Part shown: piece by piece, positions 14,088-21,330 of the stretch
Layout: every line of letters begins with the position of its first letter
Position numbering within the stretch: the first letter of the stretch is position 1
Origin: Proteobacteria bacterium UBA652
GTDB taxonomy: Bacteria > Pseudomonadota > Gammaproteobacteria > Nitrosococcales > Methylophagaceae
NCBI GenBank assembly: GCA_002299915.1
Contig: DBOG01000039.1
Location: forward strand, 1-21,330
Reading direction: 5' to 3'
DNA length: 21,330 bases
Translations under genes and position numbers: made by a program
The notes under the pieces: generated by a model
What the model saw: only the letters and a program-made list of their open reading frames with translations
Database searches by the model: none
Told to the model about the DNA's origin: nothing

Positions 14088-15017
14088 ATGACAAATAGAA
14101 CGCTAAAAATAGCAACCCGAAAAAGCCCGCTGGCGATGTGGCAGGCAGAATATGTGCGGGATGAATTGATTAAACTGCACCCTGATTTACAGGTTGAATT
14201 AGTCAAGATGAGCACGCAGGGCGATAAGATTTTAGATGTGCCGTTGGCGAAGGTGGGTGGCAAGGGCTTGTTTGTGAAAGAGCTGGAGTTGGGGATGTTG
14301 GCGGGCGAGGCAGATATTGCGGTGCATTCGATGAAAGATGTACCCGTGGCATTCCCAGCGGGCTTACATTTACCGGTGATTTGCGAGCGGGCCGATCCGC
14401 GCGATGCGTTTGTATCAAATAACTATGTGTCGATTGATGATTTGCCACAAGGTGCCACGGTCGGCACGTCTAGCTTACGCCGTGAATGTCAATTGCGGAC
14501 ATATCGGCCTGATTTAGTGGTGTTGCCGCTACGCGGTAATGTGAATACACGGTTGGCAAAGCTGGATGCGGGTGGCTTTGATGCTATTATTTTGGCGGCA
14601 GCAGGATTAAATAGATTGGGATTTGCAGATCGGATCCGTAGCGCTTTAACGCCTGAGCAAAGTTTGCCTGCGATTGGCCAAGGCGCGGTGGGGATTGAAA
14701 CGCGGACAGATGATACAGAAGTAAATGCCTTAATTGCGCCATTGCGGTGTGATAAAACATGGATAGCGGTGAGCGCCGAACGGGCGTTGAATGCGCGGTT
14801 GGCAGGAGGTTGCCAAGTGCCAATCGCGGGCTATGCCTTGTTAGAAGGTGATGAAATTTGGCTGCGCGGCCTGGTGGGGCGGCCTGATGGCAGCGAGATG
14901 TTACGGGCTGAGATCCGAGGGAAGGCAACGGCTGCGGTGGCATTGGGGGTGGCGGTGGCGGAAGATTTATTGGCACAAGGTGCGGATAAGATCTTAGCGG
15001 ATGTATACGGTAGTTAA
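14088..15017 (+). CDS. hemC: Porphobilinogen deaminase (hydroxymethylbilane synthase)
   Basis: It joins four porphobilinogens into hydroxymethylbilane in heme biosynthesis, in the cytoplasm, using a covalently bound dipyrromethane cofactor. The 309-residue length is usual. IATRKSPLAMWQAEYV opens the protein. The catalytic Asp84 in VHSMKDVPV and the cofactor-bearing Cys242 in LAGGCQVPIAGYA fall at the same numbers as in E. coli. GTSSLRRECQLR and LRGNVNTRLAKLD are the substrate-binding arginine-rich segments. The ATG at 14088 is used because the conserved RTLKIATRKSPL start follows at once; no strong ribosome site is present. It is the first gene of hemC-hemD-hemX-hemY, with hemD starting 3 nt after its stop. 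Confidence 0.97.
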   Translation: MTNRTLKIATRKSPLAMWQAEYVRDELIKLHPDLQVELVKMSTQGDKILDVPLAKVGGKGLFVKELELGMLAGEADIAVHSMKDVPVAFPAGLHLPVICERADPRDAFVSNNYVSIDDLPQGATVGTSSLRRECQLRTYRPDLVVLPLRGNVNTRLAKLDAGGFDAIILAAAGLNRLGFADRIRSALTPEQSLPAIGQGAVGIETRTDDTEVNALIAPLRCDKTWIAVSAERALNARLAGGCQVPIAGYALLEGDEIWLRGLVGRPDGSEMLRAEIRGKATAAVALGVAVAEDLLAQGADKILADVYGS

Positions 15018-15020
15018 GTC

Positions 15021-15743
15021 ATGAAGGTGTTAGTAACGCGCCCTGTTGAGCAGGCGGAGAGTTTGTGTGAGCGAATTGGACAGGTGGGTCATGAGGCGAT
15101 AAAATTTCCGGTGATTAAGATCTGCCCTATTCCGCCGACTGCGTGGGCTAAAATTGACGTGACAGATCTGGACCTTTTGATTTTTGTAAGCCGCAATGCA
15201 GTGATCCATTTTGTGGCAGCTTGGCAGGGTGTTTTGCCCAAAGGAGTGCAACTAATTGCCGTGGGGGGAGGTACCGCTGCTGAAATGCAGGCGGCGGGAT
15301 TATCGGTGGATGCACAAGCTTTAATAGAAAATAGTGAGGGTTTGCTTGCCTTATTATCTATAGTAGACATGGAGAACAAGCGGATCTGCATTGTACGGGG
15401 TGCAGGTGGGCGGGAAGCGCTGGCAGCAGGCCTACGTGCGCGCGGTGCGCGGGTCGAATATGTGGAAGTATATCAACGGCAATTACCTAAAGTGTTGCCA
15501 GCACAGCAGATGCTGGCTGCACAAGCTAACTGTGTAATCGTGACCAGTGTGGCTGCGTTAGATAACATGCTTTTGCTATTGGCAAGACAAAAGCAAAAAA
15601 TACAGCAGCAAGCGCTCATTGTGATCAGTGAACGAATCGCGCGGCATGCGGTACAATATGGGTTCAAACAGGTTATAGTAGCGTCAGGGGCAAGTGATGA
15701 TGCGATTATGCAAGCGTTGCTTGGGATGAAAATAGAGGAATAG
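15021..15743 (+). CDS. hemD: Uroporphyrinogen-III synthase
   Basis: It cyclises hydroxymethylbilane while inverting ring D to give uroporphyrinogen III, the precursor of heme, siroheme and cobalamin. The 240-residue length fits the family, which is poorly conserved in sequence. Two similar lobes are recognisable. The start (VLVTRPVEQAESLCERI) and LLIFVSRNAVIHF belong to the first lobe. ICIVRGAGGREALAAGLRA, VEYVEVYQRQLPK and CVIVTSVAALDNML belong to the second. It starts 3 nt after hemC and ends 3 nt before hemX, so it is firmly within the operon. The assignment relies on both motifs and position. Confidence 0.94.
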   Translation: MKVLVTRPVEQAESLCERIGQVGHEAIKFPVIKICPIPPTAWAKIDVTDLDLLIFVSRNAVIHFVAAWQGVLPKGVQLIAVGGGTAAEMQAAGLSVDAQALIENSEGLLALLSIVDMENKRICIVRGAGGREALAAGLRARGARVEYVEVYQRQLPKVLPAQQMLAAQANCVIVTSVAALDNMLLLLARQKQKIQQQALIVISERIARHAVQYGFKQVIVASGASDDAIMQALLGMKIEE

Positions 15744-15746
15744 AAG

Positions 15747-16967
15747 ATGGCGAGAAAAAAAAGAGCAGTAAAACAGAAAACAGGAGTACAAAAAGCGCTT
15801 GATGGCTTGGATATTCAAACGGCGGCAGAGACACAGGAAACGACTGTCAGCAAGCCAACAGCGGAGACAAAATCAATGGAGTCAGGCTCAGAAACCCCAG
15901 AAATAACGGATCGCACACCGAAAAACCCCAGCGGTAAAAAAGCGATGGGGTGGATTTTATTATCCTTATTATTAAGCGCCGCATTGGCAGGATTGGGCTG
16001 GCTATTTATGCAACAAAAAGGTGCGGTTGACAGCTTGCAAACAGAGGTGGCATCAAGCCAAACAGCGATGACCGCATTGCAGGAAAATGTAAGCGAGCAG
16101 GTAGCAGCCCAAACTGCGATAGCAGCAGAAAAGCCAGAATGGACACAGCAAGCCGAAGCGATGCAGGCGCAATTGGATGCCTTAACACAAGCAGATGAAC
16201 AAACGCTTGCCTCATTAACGGCAATGAGCGAGGCGAATAAAGCCGCACAAGGGGAGCAAAAAGATGCCCGCACAGAATGGGCGCATGAAGAATTAAACTA
16301 TTTAGTGAAGCTGGCAAATCACCGGGTGGCGTTGGCGCAAGATGCGGCAGGCGCAAAAGCAGCCTTAACCTTGGCTGATGATCGGGCGAGAATATTAGGT
16401 GAACCGAGCTTATTCCCACTGCGTACTTTATTAGCAGAAGAAATACAGGCATTATCTGCCGTGCCAACAGTGGATGTGGTTGGGTTGGCAGCAAGGTTAC
16501 AAAGCGCGATTAAAAATGTGGATAATTTACGCGTATTACTCGCCGCTGAATCTGGTGATAAACCGAGCGAACAGGCGGTAGAAGTAACAGAAGACGCAGC
16601 AGAAACCGATAAAAAATGGGAACAAGCCTTGGGCAGTGCGTGGGATGAATTACGATCCTTGGTCGTCATTCGCCATCAAGCAGAAGGTGAAAAAGCAGTA
16701 TTAGTGCCAGAACAACGCTATTTTTTATATCAAAACTTACGGTTAAAATTGGATACCGCACGCTTAGCATTATTGCGTGGTGAACAAGAAATTTACACTG
16801 ATAGCTTGGCCTCAGCAAGCCAGTGGACACAAGATTATTTTACGGGTGCCGAACGTGATGCCATGCTCAGCACCTTGGCAAATATCCAAACACAAGCGAT
16901 CACAGTGCAGCTGCCTGATATTTCAGGCTCACTACAATGGCTGAACCAGCAACGAGGTAATCGCTAA
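15747..16967 (+). CDS. hemX: HemX-family membrane protein of the heme operon
   Basis: The 406-residue protein is often labelled uroporphyrin-III C-methyltransferase, but HemX lacks a methyltransferase domain and its role is not established. The Lys- and Ser/Thr-rich N-terminus (1-64) should be cytoplasmic. One membrane helix lies at about 66-88 (AMGWILLSLLLSAALAGLGW). A Gln/Ala-rich coiled-coil stretch (about 95-170) follows. The C-terminal domain includes the characteristic EQRYFLYQNLRLKLDTARLA and LLRGEQEIYTDSL segment. GAGG lies just before the ATG. Its last base is shared with the hemY start (TAATG), suggesting coupled translation. Confidence 0.9.
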   Translation: MARKKRAVKQKTGVQKALDGLDIQTAAETQETTVSKPTAETKSMESGSETPEITDRTPKNPSGKKAMGWILLSLLLSAALAGLGWLFMQQKGAVDSLQTEVASSQTAMTALQENVSEQVAAQTAIAAEKPEWTQQAEAMQAQLDALTQADEQTLASLTAMSEANKAAQGEQKDARTEWAHEELNYLVKLANHRVALAQDAAGAKAALTLADDRARILGEPSLFPLRTLLAEEIQALSAVPTVDVVGLAARLQSAIKNVDNLRVLLAAESGDKPSEQAVEVTEDAAETDKKWEQALGSAWDELRSLVVIRHQAEGEKAVLVPEQRYFLYQNLRLKLDTARLALLRGEQEIYTDSLASASQWTQDYFTGAERDAMLSTLANIQTQAITVQLPDISGSLQWLNQQRGNR

Positions 16968-18169
16968 TGCTGAAACTCACTCTAACAATACTGCTTGCGC
17001 TTGTTGCAGGGTGGTGGGTGACCCAACAAGCCGCAAAAGAATCGGGCTATGTGTTGCTCAAATATGGTGATTGGAGTATTGAAACCTCGGTGATTGTATT
17101 ACTAATCGCGATGCTGATCTTATTTGGCTTGCTATATATGTTGTTGCGCAGCTGGGGTGTTTTGCGTCGTAGCCCCAAAGAAGTGGGGAAATGGAATGAT
17201 GATCGCAAGCACAAAAAATCGCGAGGGGCTTTGACTAAAGGCCTGATTGCCTTAGAAGAAGGTCGATTTACTGAGGCAGAGCGATTATTAGTGCGTCATG
17301 CGGGGAAGAGTGATACCCCTTTATTGCATTATTTAGGTGCGGCGCGGGCAGCACAACAGCAAAATGCCGGAGATCGGCGTGATAATTATTTACGCCTGGC
17401 GCGTGAAACAACGGATAAAGCAGAGATTGCAGTTGGCTTAGTGCAATCAGAATTGCAGATTGAAGCAGGGCAAAAAGAACAAGCGATTGCTAATTTACAA
17501 CGCCTACGAGAGATTGCTCCGAAGCATCCAAAAGTATTAAACAATTTGCAGCAGCTCTATGTTGAAACAGATGAATGGCAAGGAATGCAAGATGTATTGC
17601 CTGATTTACGGAAACGGCATGTATTACCGTCTGTAGAGGTAAAAGAATTAGCGGAAGACACCACAGCCGGCCGATTAAACATGGCATTAGACACCCAAGA
17701 TTGGGAAGGCATGGCCGCTATTTGGCGAGATGCGCCTGCAAAATTGCGCCAAACAGAAGCCCTATTAACGCCCTATGTAAAAGGGCTAGAACAGCAAGAC
17801 AGAGCGCCACAAGCCATGCAGTTAATTGAAAGTTTTATGCGTAAACAATGGAGCGATTCCTTAGCTTATTTCTATGGTGATATAGAGGAGGGGGAATCGT
17901 TAGAAAAATTGTCTACGGTTGAAAAATGGCTGAAAAAGCAGGCAGATAATCCCTGGTTACTATTAGTGGCGGGTCGCTTATCGCGAAAGAATCAACTGTG
18001 GGCAAAAGCGGAAGATTATTTGCGCAGCAGCATTGAGCAAGGCCCACGGGGCGAAACCTATCAGGAATTAGCGCAGGTACTGACTGCCGCGGGCAAAACA
18101 GAGGAAGCGGCTGATATGTATCAGCTGGGTTTATCAATGATGGTGACGGATGCGGAACCGATAGCTTAG
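16967..18169 (+). CDS. hemY: HemY-family TPR membrane protein of the heme operon
   Basis: The 400-residue proteobacterial HemY is an inner-membrane protein with tetratricopeptide repeats. It is linked to heme synthesis by operon position, and its exact task is debated. It is not the protoporphyrinogen oxidase called HemY in Gram-positives. Two membrane helices at about 3-19 and 41-62 are followed by SWGVLRRSP. TPR-like helices then run to the end: GLIALEEGRFTEAERLLV, LHYLGAARAAQQQN, AIANLQRLREIAPKHPKVLN and LRSSIEQGPRGETYQELAQV. The start overlaps the hemX stop by one base. It converges on dnaN; the 24-nt gap has a weak inverted repeat but no T tract. Confidence 0.9.
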   Translation: MLKLTLTILLALVAGWWVTQQAAKESGYVLLKYGDWSIETSVIVLLIAMLILFGLLYMLLRSWGVLRRSPKEVGKWNDDRKHKKSRGALTKGLIALEEGRFTEAERLLVRHAGKSDTPLLHYLGAARAAQQQNAGDRRDNYLRLARETTDKAEIAVGLVQSELQIEAGQKEQAIANLQRLREIAPKHPKVLNNLQQLYVETDEWQGMQDVLPDLRKRHVLPSVEVKELAEDTTAGRLNMALDTQDWEGMAAIWRDAPAKLRQTEALLTPYVKGLEQQDRAPQAMQLIESFMRKQWSDSLAYFYGDIEEGESLEKLSTVEKWLKKQADNPWLLLVAGRLSRKNQLWAKAEDYLRSSIEQGPRGETYQELAQVLTAAGKTEEAADMYQLGLSMMVTDAEPIA

Positions 18170-18193
18170 TTATCTAGGCTTAGTTCCCCGGGC

Positions 18194-19303
18194 TTAGATC
18201 CGCATCGGCATCACCACATACTGCCGATCAACTTCAGCTGCGTTAGGGGTCACTAATAAACTACCGCCATCAGCGCTGAAGGTAAGGGTGACATTTTGAT
18301 CGTCAATCGCACCGAGCAAATCAAGAAGATAGCCATTATTAAAGCCAATTTCCAATTCATCACCTTTATAATCGACGGATAATTCTTCTTCGGCGGTTTC
18401 TTGCTCTTGGTTGGTCACCGTCGCTTTAAGCAGGCCTTTTTCCAGGTTAATCCGCACACTACGCTGTTTATCGCTAGATAAAATCGCCACCCGTGACAGC
18501 GCTTGGCGTAGCTCTTCGCGGTTTGCAATCGCCACTTTATCATTATCATTGCTCAGCGGAATAACCCGTTCATAATTGGGGAACTGGCCATCGATTAATT
18601 TTGAAGTGAAGTGAATATTATTCAATTCCACTTTAATTTGCTGAGGGCTAAAAGAGATTTTAACGGCGTCATCCGTATCTTCCAACAGGCGGCCTAATTC
18701 AATCACCGCTTTGCGTGGAATAATAATACTATGCTTTTCAGCTGCTTTATCAGCAGCAGTTAAGCTACCGAGCGCAAGGCGGTGGCCATCAGTCGCCACG
18801 GCGCGCAGTTGATCTTCTTCGCGCTCGAATAACAGGCCATTAAGATAATAGCGTACATCTTGGCTCGCCATTGCAAAGCTAGTATCATCTAATAGCGCTT
18901 TTAGATCGGCTTGTTTCAAGCTGATCTCATCGCTATAGTCCGCGCCCTCGCTGCTGGGGAAATCTTCGCTTGGCAAGGTGGCCAGGCTAAACCGGCTTTT
19001 ACCCGCCCGCACCACCGCTTTATTATCCTTACTATTAAAGCTAATGCTCGCATCGCCCGCTAAAGTACGGCAAAAATCAGACAATTTACGGGCAGGAATA
19101 GCAATGGTGCCTGGTTCATCCACCTTAACCGGCAATGTCGCGATAATTTCCAGCTCCATATCGGTGCTGGTCAGCGATAAGGTATTATCCTGTGCTTTCA
19201 GTAATACAGTAGACAATATTGGCAAGGTCGAACGACGTTCAACAATGCTGCAGACTAACTGTAATGGACGCAGTAGGATTTCTTGGGAAACAGTAAATTT
19301 CAT
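18194..19303 (-). CDS. dnaN: DNA polymerase III subunit beta (sliding clamp)
   Basis: DnaN forms the ring that tethers DNA polymerase III to DNA. The 369-residue length is normal. Three similar clamp domains follow one another. The first includes QLVCSIVERRSTLPILST and STDMELEI; the second VRYYLNGLLFE and ATDGHRLALGS; the third ends with QYVVMPMRI, the usual type of C-terminus. The ATG at 19303 starts MKFTVSQEIL, as in relatives, with no strong ribosome site. It lies 308 nt downstream of dnaA on the same strand, the usual order, but the gap is filled with repeats. recF does not follow; hemY converges instead. Confidence 0.97.
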   Translation of the reverse strand: MKFTVSQEILLRPLQLVCSIVERRSTLPILSTVLLKAQDNTLSLTSTDMELEIIATLPVKVDEPGTIAIPARKLSDFCRTLAGDASISFNSKDNKAVVRAGKSRFSLATLPSEDFPSSEGADYSDEISLKQADLKALLDDTSFAMASQDVRYYLNGLLFEREEDQLRAVATDGHRLALGSLTAADKAAEKHSIIIPRKAVIELGRLLEDTDDAVKISFSPQQIKVELNNIHFTSKLIDGQFPNYERVIPLSNDNDKVAIANREELRQALSRVAILSSDKQRSVRINLEKGLLKATVTNQEQETAEEELSVDYKGDELEIGFNNGYLLDLLGAIDDQNVTLTFSADGGSLLVTPNAAEVDRQYVVMPMRI

Positions 19304-19369
19304 CTTTTAATTCTCGTTAATTAAATCTAAGCTTAGTTAAAAACAACCATGTTTTGATCTTTCTCACAG

Positions 19370-19480
19370 CTTATCATCTCGACCACAACTTTGTCATCTC
19401 AACCACTATTTTTGTCGGTCATCTCGGCCGTTCTATGCTTCTGCATCGCGGCATTTGTGATCCTGCACTTCACCGATCTT
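19370..19480 (+). repeat. Degenerate short repeats of the same family between dnaA and dnaN
   Basis: Three spaced copies of a TCATCTCGACCAC-like motif occur (near 19373, 19393 and 19418). They resemble the short tandem unit beyond dnaA, in the opposite orientation. From 19418, GTCATCTCGGCCGTTCTATG and, from 19461, TCCTGCACTTCACCGAT match 21053-21090 on the other side of dnaA, with about 16 nt extra here. Together with the element at 19484-19588 this fills most of the dnaA-dnaN gap. No DnaA-box cluster was seen in it. Confidence 0.6.
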
Positions 19481-19483
19481 CTT

Positions 19484-19588
19484 GTCATCCCGACCGGAGT
19501 GGAGGGATCTTAAATCCCCAAAATTCAGCTGTCCCTTAAGATTCCTCCACTACTCCTTCGATGATGTTCAGGACAGGGTTGGAATGAC
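19484..19588 (+). repeat. Palindromic interspersed repeat, copy 2 (dnaA-dnaN gap)
   Basis: This 105-bp element has inverted ends (GTCATCCCGACC at the left, GGTTGGAATGAC at the right). Its inner arms, GTGGAGGGATCTTAA and TTAAGATTCCTCCAC, differ at one of 15 positions. About the left 80 bp match the reverse complement of the copies at 21085-21166 and 21202-21283; the right part matches copy 1 at 13885-13979. It could fold into a long hairpin on either strand and lies just beyond the dnaA stop. Confidence 0.8.
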
Positions 19589-19611
19589 AGACCGCAAAGT
19601 TAAGCGCACCA

Positions 19612-20943
19612 TCAACTCGATAGGGTTCGGGATATATTAGTATAATCTTCTGCGATTCGGCTATCCGTTTCTTTCAGCTCGGCAATTTTTCGGCAGGCAT
19701 GGATCACTGTGGTATGGTCGCGGCCACCAAAGGCATCGCCAATTTCGGGCAAACTATGATGGGTCAATTCTTTTGCCAAAGCCATGGCCACTTGCCGTGG
19801 GCGGGCAATAGAACGGGTGCGTTTTTTTGATAATAAATCAGATAGTCGGATCTTAAAATACTCGGCCACTGTTTTCTGAATGCTTTCCAAGGTCACTAGT
19901 TTTTGATGGAGCGCGATCAGATCTTTTAACGCTGTTTGCGCCATATCAATCGAAAAATCTTCATGGGTAAACCGATGATGCGCTAATACGCGCTGCAAAG
20001 CGCCTTCTAATTCGCGCACATTGGAGCGGATCCGTTTAGCAATAAAAAACGCCACATCATCAGGCAATACACACTCTTGCTGCTGTGCTTTTTTAATCAA
20101 AATCGCCACCCGGGTTTCCAATTCTGGCGGTTCCACCGCAACGGTTAAACCCCAGCCTAAGCGAGATTGTAGGCGAGCATCTAATTCGGTTACTTCTTTT
20201 GGAAAGCGATCGCAGGTCATAATAATTTGGCGCTGGCCTTCAAGCAAGCTATTAAAGGTATGAAAAAATTCTTCTTGGGATTTTTCTTTTTTAGCAAAAA
20301 ACTGAATATCATCGATTAGCAGTGCATCCGCACTGCGATAATGTGCTTGGAATGTCTCCATTTTGCCATTGCGCACCGCGGTCACAAAATCCTGCACAAA
20401 ACGCTCAGAGGACAGATAAAGCACCCGGGCATCAGGTGTTTGCTGCTTAATATGATTGCCCACAGCCAGCATTAAATGGGTTTTCCCTAATCCTGTTGCC
20501 CCATAAATAAACAGCGGATTATAGCCGCTGATCCCCAAATTCTCCGCCACATAGCGCGAAGCCGCATGGGCAATTTGATTGGATTTCCCCTCAATAAAAG
20601 AATCGAAAGTTTGCGACGGATTTAGCGGCGCACCTGCAGCAGGCGGGGCGGCAGAAGTAGAGGCGATCGCTTTGGTTTCAGCCTGCGTTTCAACAGGTTT
20701 ATCATGCCCCACCGAGATGTTAACTTGATTAATTTTGCCTTTGCTTAGTGCGCTCATCAGCTCATCTATTTTTGGTGAAAGCTGCTCTGCCACCCATGCT
20801 TGCACATACGCATTAGGCGCCATCAAGCGCAAGCTAGTCGGGGTTTCGACTGCTTGTAGCGGGCGCAGCCACGTATTCAAATCTTGCGCAGATAATTCGG
20901 TTTCAAGATGGGAGAGACATTTCTCCCATAACGGTGCTGACAC
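19612..20943 (-). CDS. dnaA: Chromosomal replication initiator protein DnaA
   Basis: DnaA binds DnaA boxes at oriC and opens the duplex to start replication. The protein has 443 residues. Domain I (1-80: LWEKCLSHLETELSAQDLNT, WLRPL) is followed by a short Ala/Thr-rich linker. The AAA+ domain III has Walker A GATGLGKT at 148-155, Walker B LLIDD at 208-212 and the arginine-rich segment LQSRLGWGL. Domain IV has the DNA-binding signature GGRDHTTVIHACRKI. The start is GTG at 20943, supported by AAGGA 7 nt upstream and by the conserved N-terminus. It is upstream of dnaN as usual, but repeats lie on both sides and no rpmH appears upstream within the window. Confidence 0.98.
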   Translation of the reverse strand: MSAPLWEKCLSHLETELSAQDLNTWLRPLQAVETPTSLRLMAPNAYVQAWVAEQLSPKIDELMSALSKGKINQVNISVGHDKPVETQAETKAIASTSAAPPAAGAPLNPSQTFDSFIEGKSNQIAHAASRYVAENLGISGYNPLFIYGATGLGKTHLMLAVGNHIKQQTPDARVLYLSSERFVQDFVTAVRNGKMETFQAHYRSADALLIDDIQFFAKKEKSQEEFFHTFNSLLEGQRQIIMTCDRFPKEVTELDARLQSRLGWGLTVAVEPPELETRVAILIKKAQQQECVLPDDVAFFIAKRIRSNVRELEGALQRVLAHHRFTHEDFSIDMAQTALKDLIALHQKLVTLESIQKTVAEYFKIRLSDLLSKKRTRSIARPRQVAMALAKELTHHSLPEIGDAFGGRDHTTVIHACRKIAELKETDSRIAEDYTNISRTLSS

Positions 20944-21052
20944 GGCGGTTCCTTTAGCTTTGCTCGAATGCGCAAGAAATAGCGCAGTTTTTTTGAACAG
21001 TAAATTGTCTTTTATCTTAGCCTAATATGGCAGAAAAAACAGGGAATAGTGT

Positions 21053-21084
21053 GTCATTCCGATCGTTCTATGCTCCTGCACTTC
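21053..21084 (+). repeat. Partial repeat upstream of dnaA
   Basis: GTCATTCCGATCGTTCTATG followed by CTCCTGCACTTC matches the dnaA-dnaN gap at 19418-19477, where about 16 extra bases interrupt it. The region from 20944 to 21052 between dnaA and this repeat contains the dnaA ribosome site and presumably its promoter. I see no convincing -35/-10 pair and no DnaA box there. Confidence 0.55.
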
Positions 21085-21166
21085 ACCGATAGCGGAGGAA
21101 TCTTGAGGCTCAGCTGGGTTTTTGGGGCTTTAAGATCCCTCCACTCTGGTCGGGATGACAAGCGGG
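21085..21166 (+). repeat. Palindromic interspersed repeat, copy 3 (upstream of dnaA)
   Basis: This 82-bp unit begins ACCGATAGCGGAGGAATCTT and ends GGTCGGGATGACAAGCGGG. The arms GGAGGAATCTT and AAGATCCCTCC are inverted with one mismatch. It is repeated almost exactly 117 bp further on. It is the reverse complement of the left part of copy 2 beyond dnaA. Confidence 0.85.
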
Positions 21167-21330
21167 GAAGGGTCGGGATGACAAAAGCCCCTTTCATTTC
21201 GACCGATAGCGGAGGAATCTTGAGGCTCAGCTGGGTTTTTGGGGTTTTAAGATCCCTCCACTCTGGTCGGGATGACAAGCGGGAAGTGGTCGGGATGACA
21301 AGCGGGAAGGGTCGGGATGACAAGCGGAGA
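21148..21330 (+). repeat. Short tandem units of the repeat end motif
   Basis: The motif GGTCGGGATGACAAGCGG starts at 21148, 21265, 21288 and 21310, with a variant at 21171 (ending ACAAAAGCC). Neighbouring copies are spaced 22-23 bp apart. The motif is the terminal part of the palindromic repeat, so the element seems to expand by its end. The array continues to the window edge and may go on beyond it. Confidence 0.75.
21202..21283 (+). repeat. Palindromic interspersed repeat, copy 4 (upstream of dnaA)
   Basis: This is a direct repeat of the unit at 21085-21166. By eye the 82 bp differ at a single position (T at 21245 in place of C at 21128). Such near identity implies a recent duplication or conversion. 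Confidence 0.88.

Noticed and set aside
14587..14976. Long minus-strand frame within hemC, and similar frames opposite hemX, nhaA and degQ
   Set aside because: They are antisense shadows of well-supported genes, with low-complexity or unrecognisable products.
16517..16525. Perfect DnaA box TGTGGATAA
   Set aside because: It is a single copy inside hemX coding sequence (codons for Val-Asp-Asn), with no second box or AT-rich unwinding region near; chance or at most a minor titration site.
18172..18199. Inverted repeat ATCTAGGC/GCTTAGAT between hemY and dnaN as a terminator
   Set aside because: The stem includes a wobble and no T tract follows on either strand, so it does not meet the criteria for an intrinsic terminator.
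21054..21323. 89-codon minus-strand open frame upstream of dnaA
   Set aside because: It runs entirely through the repeat copies; the peptide repeats itself (SSRPEWRDLK twice), has no ribosome site and no family. It is repeat DNA that happens to lack stops.
13885..21330. CRISPR array
   Set aside because: Repeat units differ in length and orientation, spacers are not unique sequences of constant size, and no cas genes are nearby.

Overview
The window looks like chromosomal DNA of a gammaproteobacterium. The evidence is gene content and order: the end of an atp operon followed by glmU and glmS; argH next to a hemC-hemD-hemX-hemY operon (HemX and HemY are typical of gamma- and some betaproteobacteria); and dnaA-dnaN nearby. 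GC looks to be in the mid 40s by eye. I cannot name the genus.

Layout. Bases 1-808 hold the end of atpD, then atpC and a clear terminator. glmU is intact at 860-2230. Its usual partner glmS survives only as a frameshifted 5' stub (2230-2521). Immediately after the break lies a same-strand cluster that does not normally sit here: a Kef-type cation/proton antiporter with a TTG start, a 35-codon ORF of unknown status, a nickel superoxide dismutase carrying a Sec signal peptide that ends exactly before the metal-binding His1, a PsiE-family membrane protein, and the Na+/H+ antiporter NhaA. The cluster closes with a terminator at 6388-6417.

From 6416 to 8791, on the minus strand, are the envelope proteostasis genes cbpA (DnaJ-like) and degQ (HtrA protease). 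Divergent from cbpA is a TonB-dependent receptor (8960-11065) with a 28-bp dyad about 35 nt before its start and a perfect 14-bp terminator hairpin after it. A small exported DUF4440-like protein (11231-11713) follows as an isolated unit. Facing it are argH and a downstream lipoprotein with a Cys/His/Asp arrangement suggestive of a cysteine peptidase.

From 14088 to 18169 runs hemC-hemD-hemX-hemY: two enzymes that turn porphobilinogen into uroporphyrinogen III, then two membrane proteins of the heme operon. Convergent with it are dnaN and, upstream of dnaN, dnaA. recF and gyrB are not found after dnaN. The three longest gene-free stretches (13785-14087, 19304-19611, 20944-21330) are largely filled by one family of imperfectly palindromic repeats bounded by GTCATcccGACC-like ends, plus short tandem units of the same motif. 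dnaA is flanked on both sides by this family, and no cluster of DnaA boxes is visible beside it.

The points most worth following up are the replacement of glmS by the antiporter/NiSOD cluster, the self-contained signal-peptide design of the NiSOD, the repeat family surrounding dnaA with no visible origin, and the dyad before the TonB receptor. I did not find a convincing, wholly new multi-gene system such as a defence island or biosynthetic cluster.
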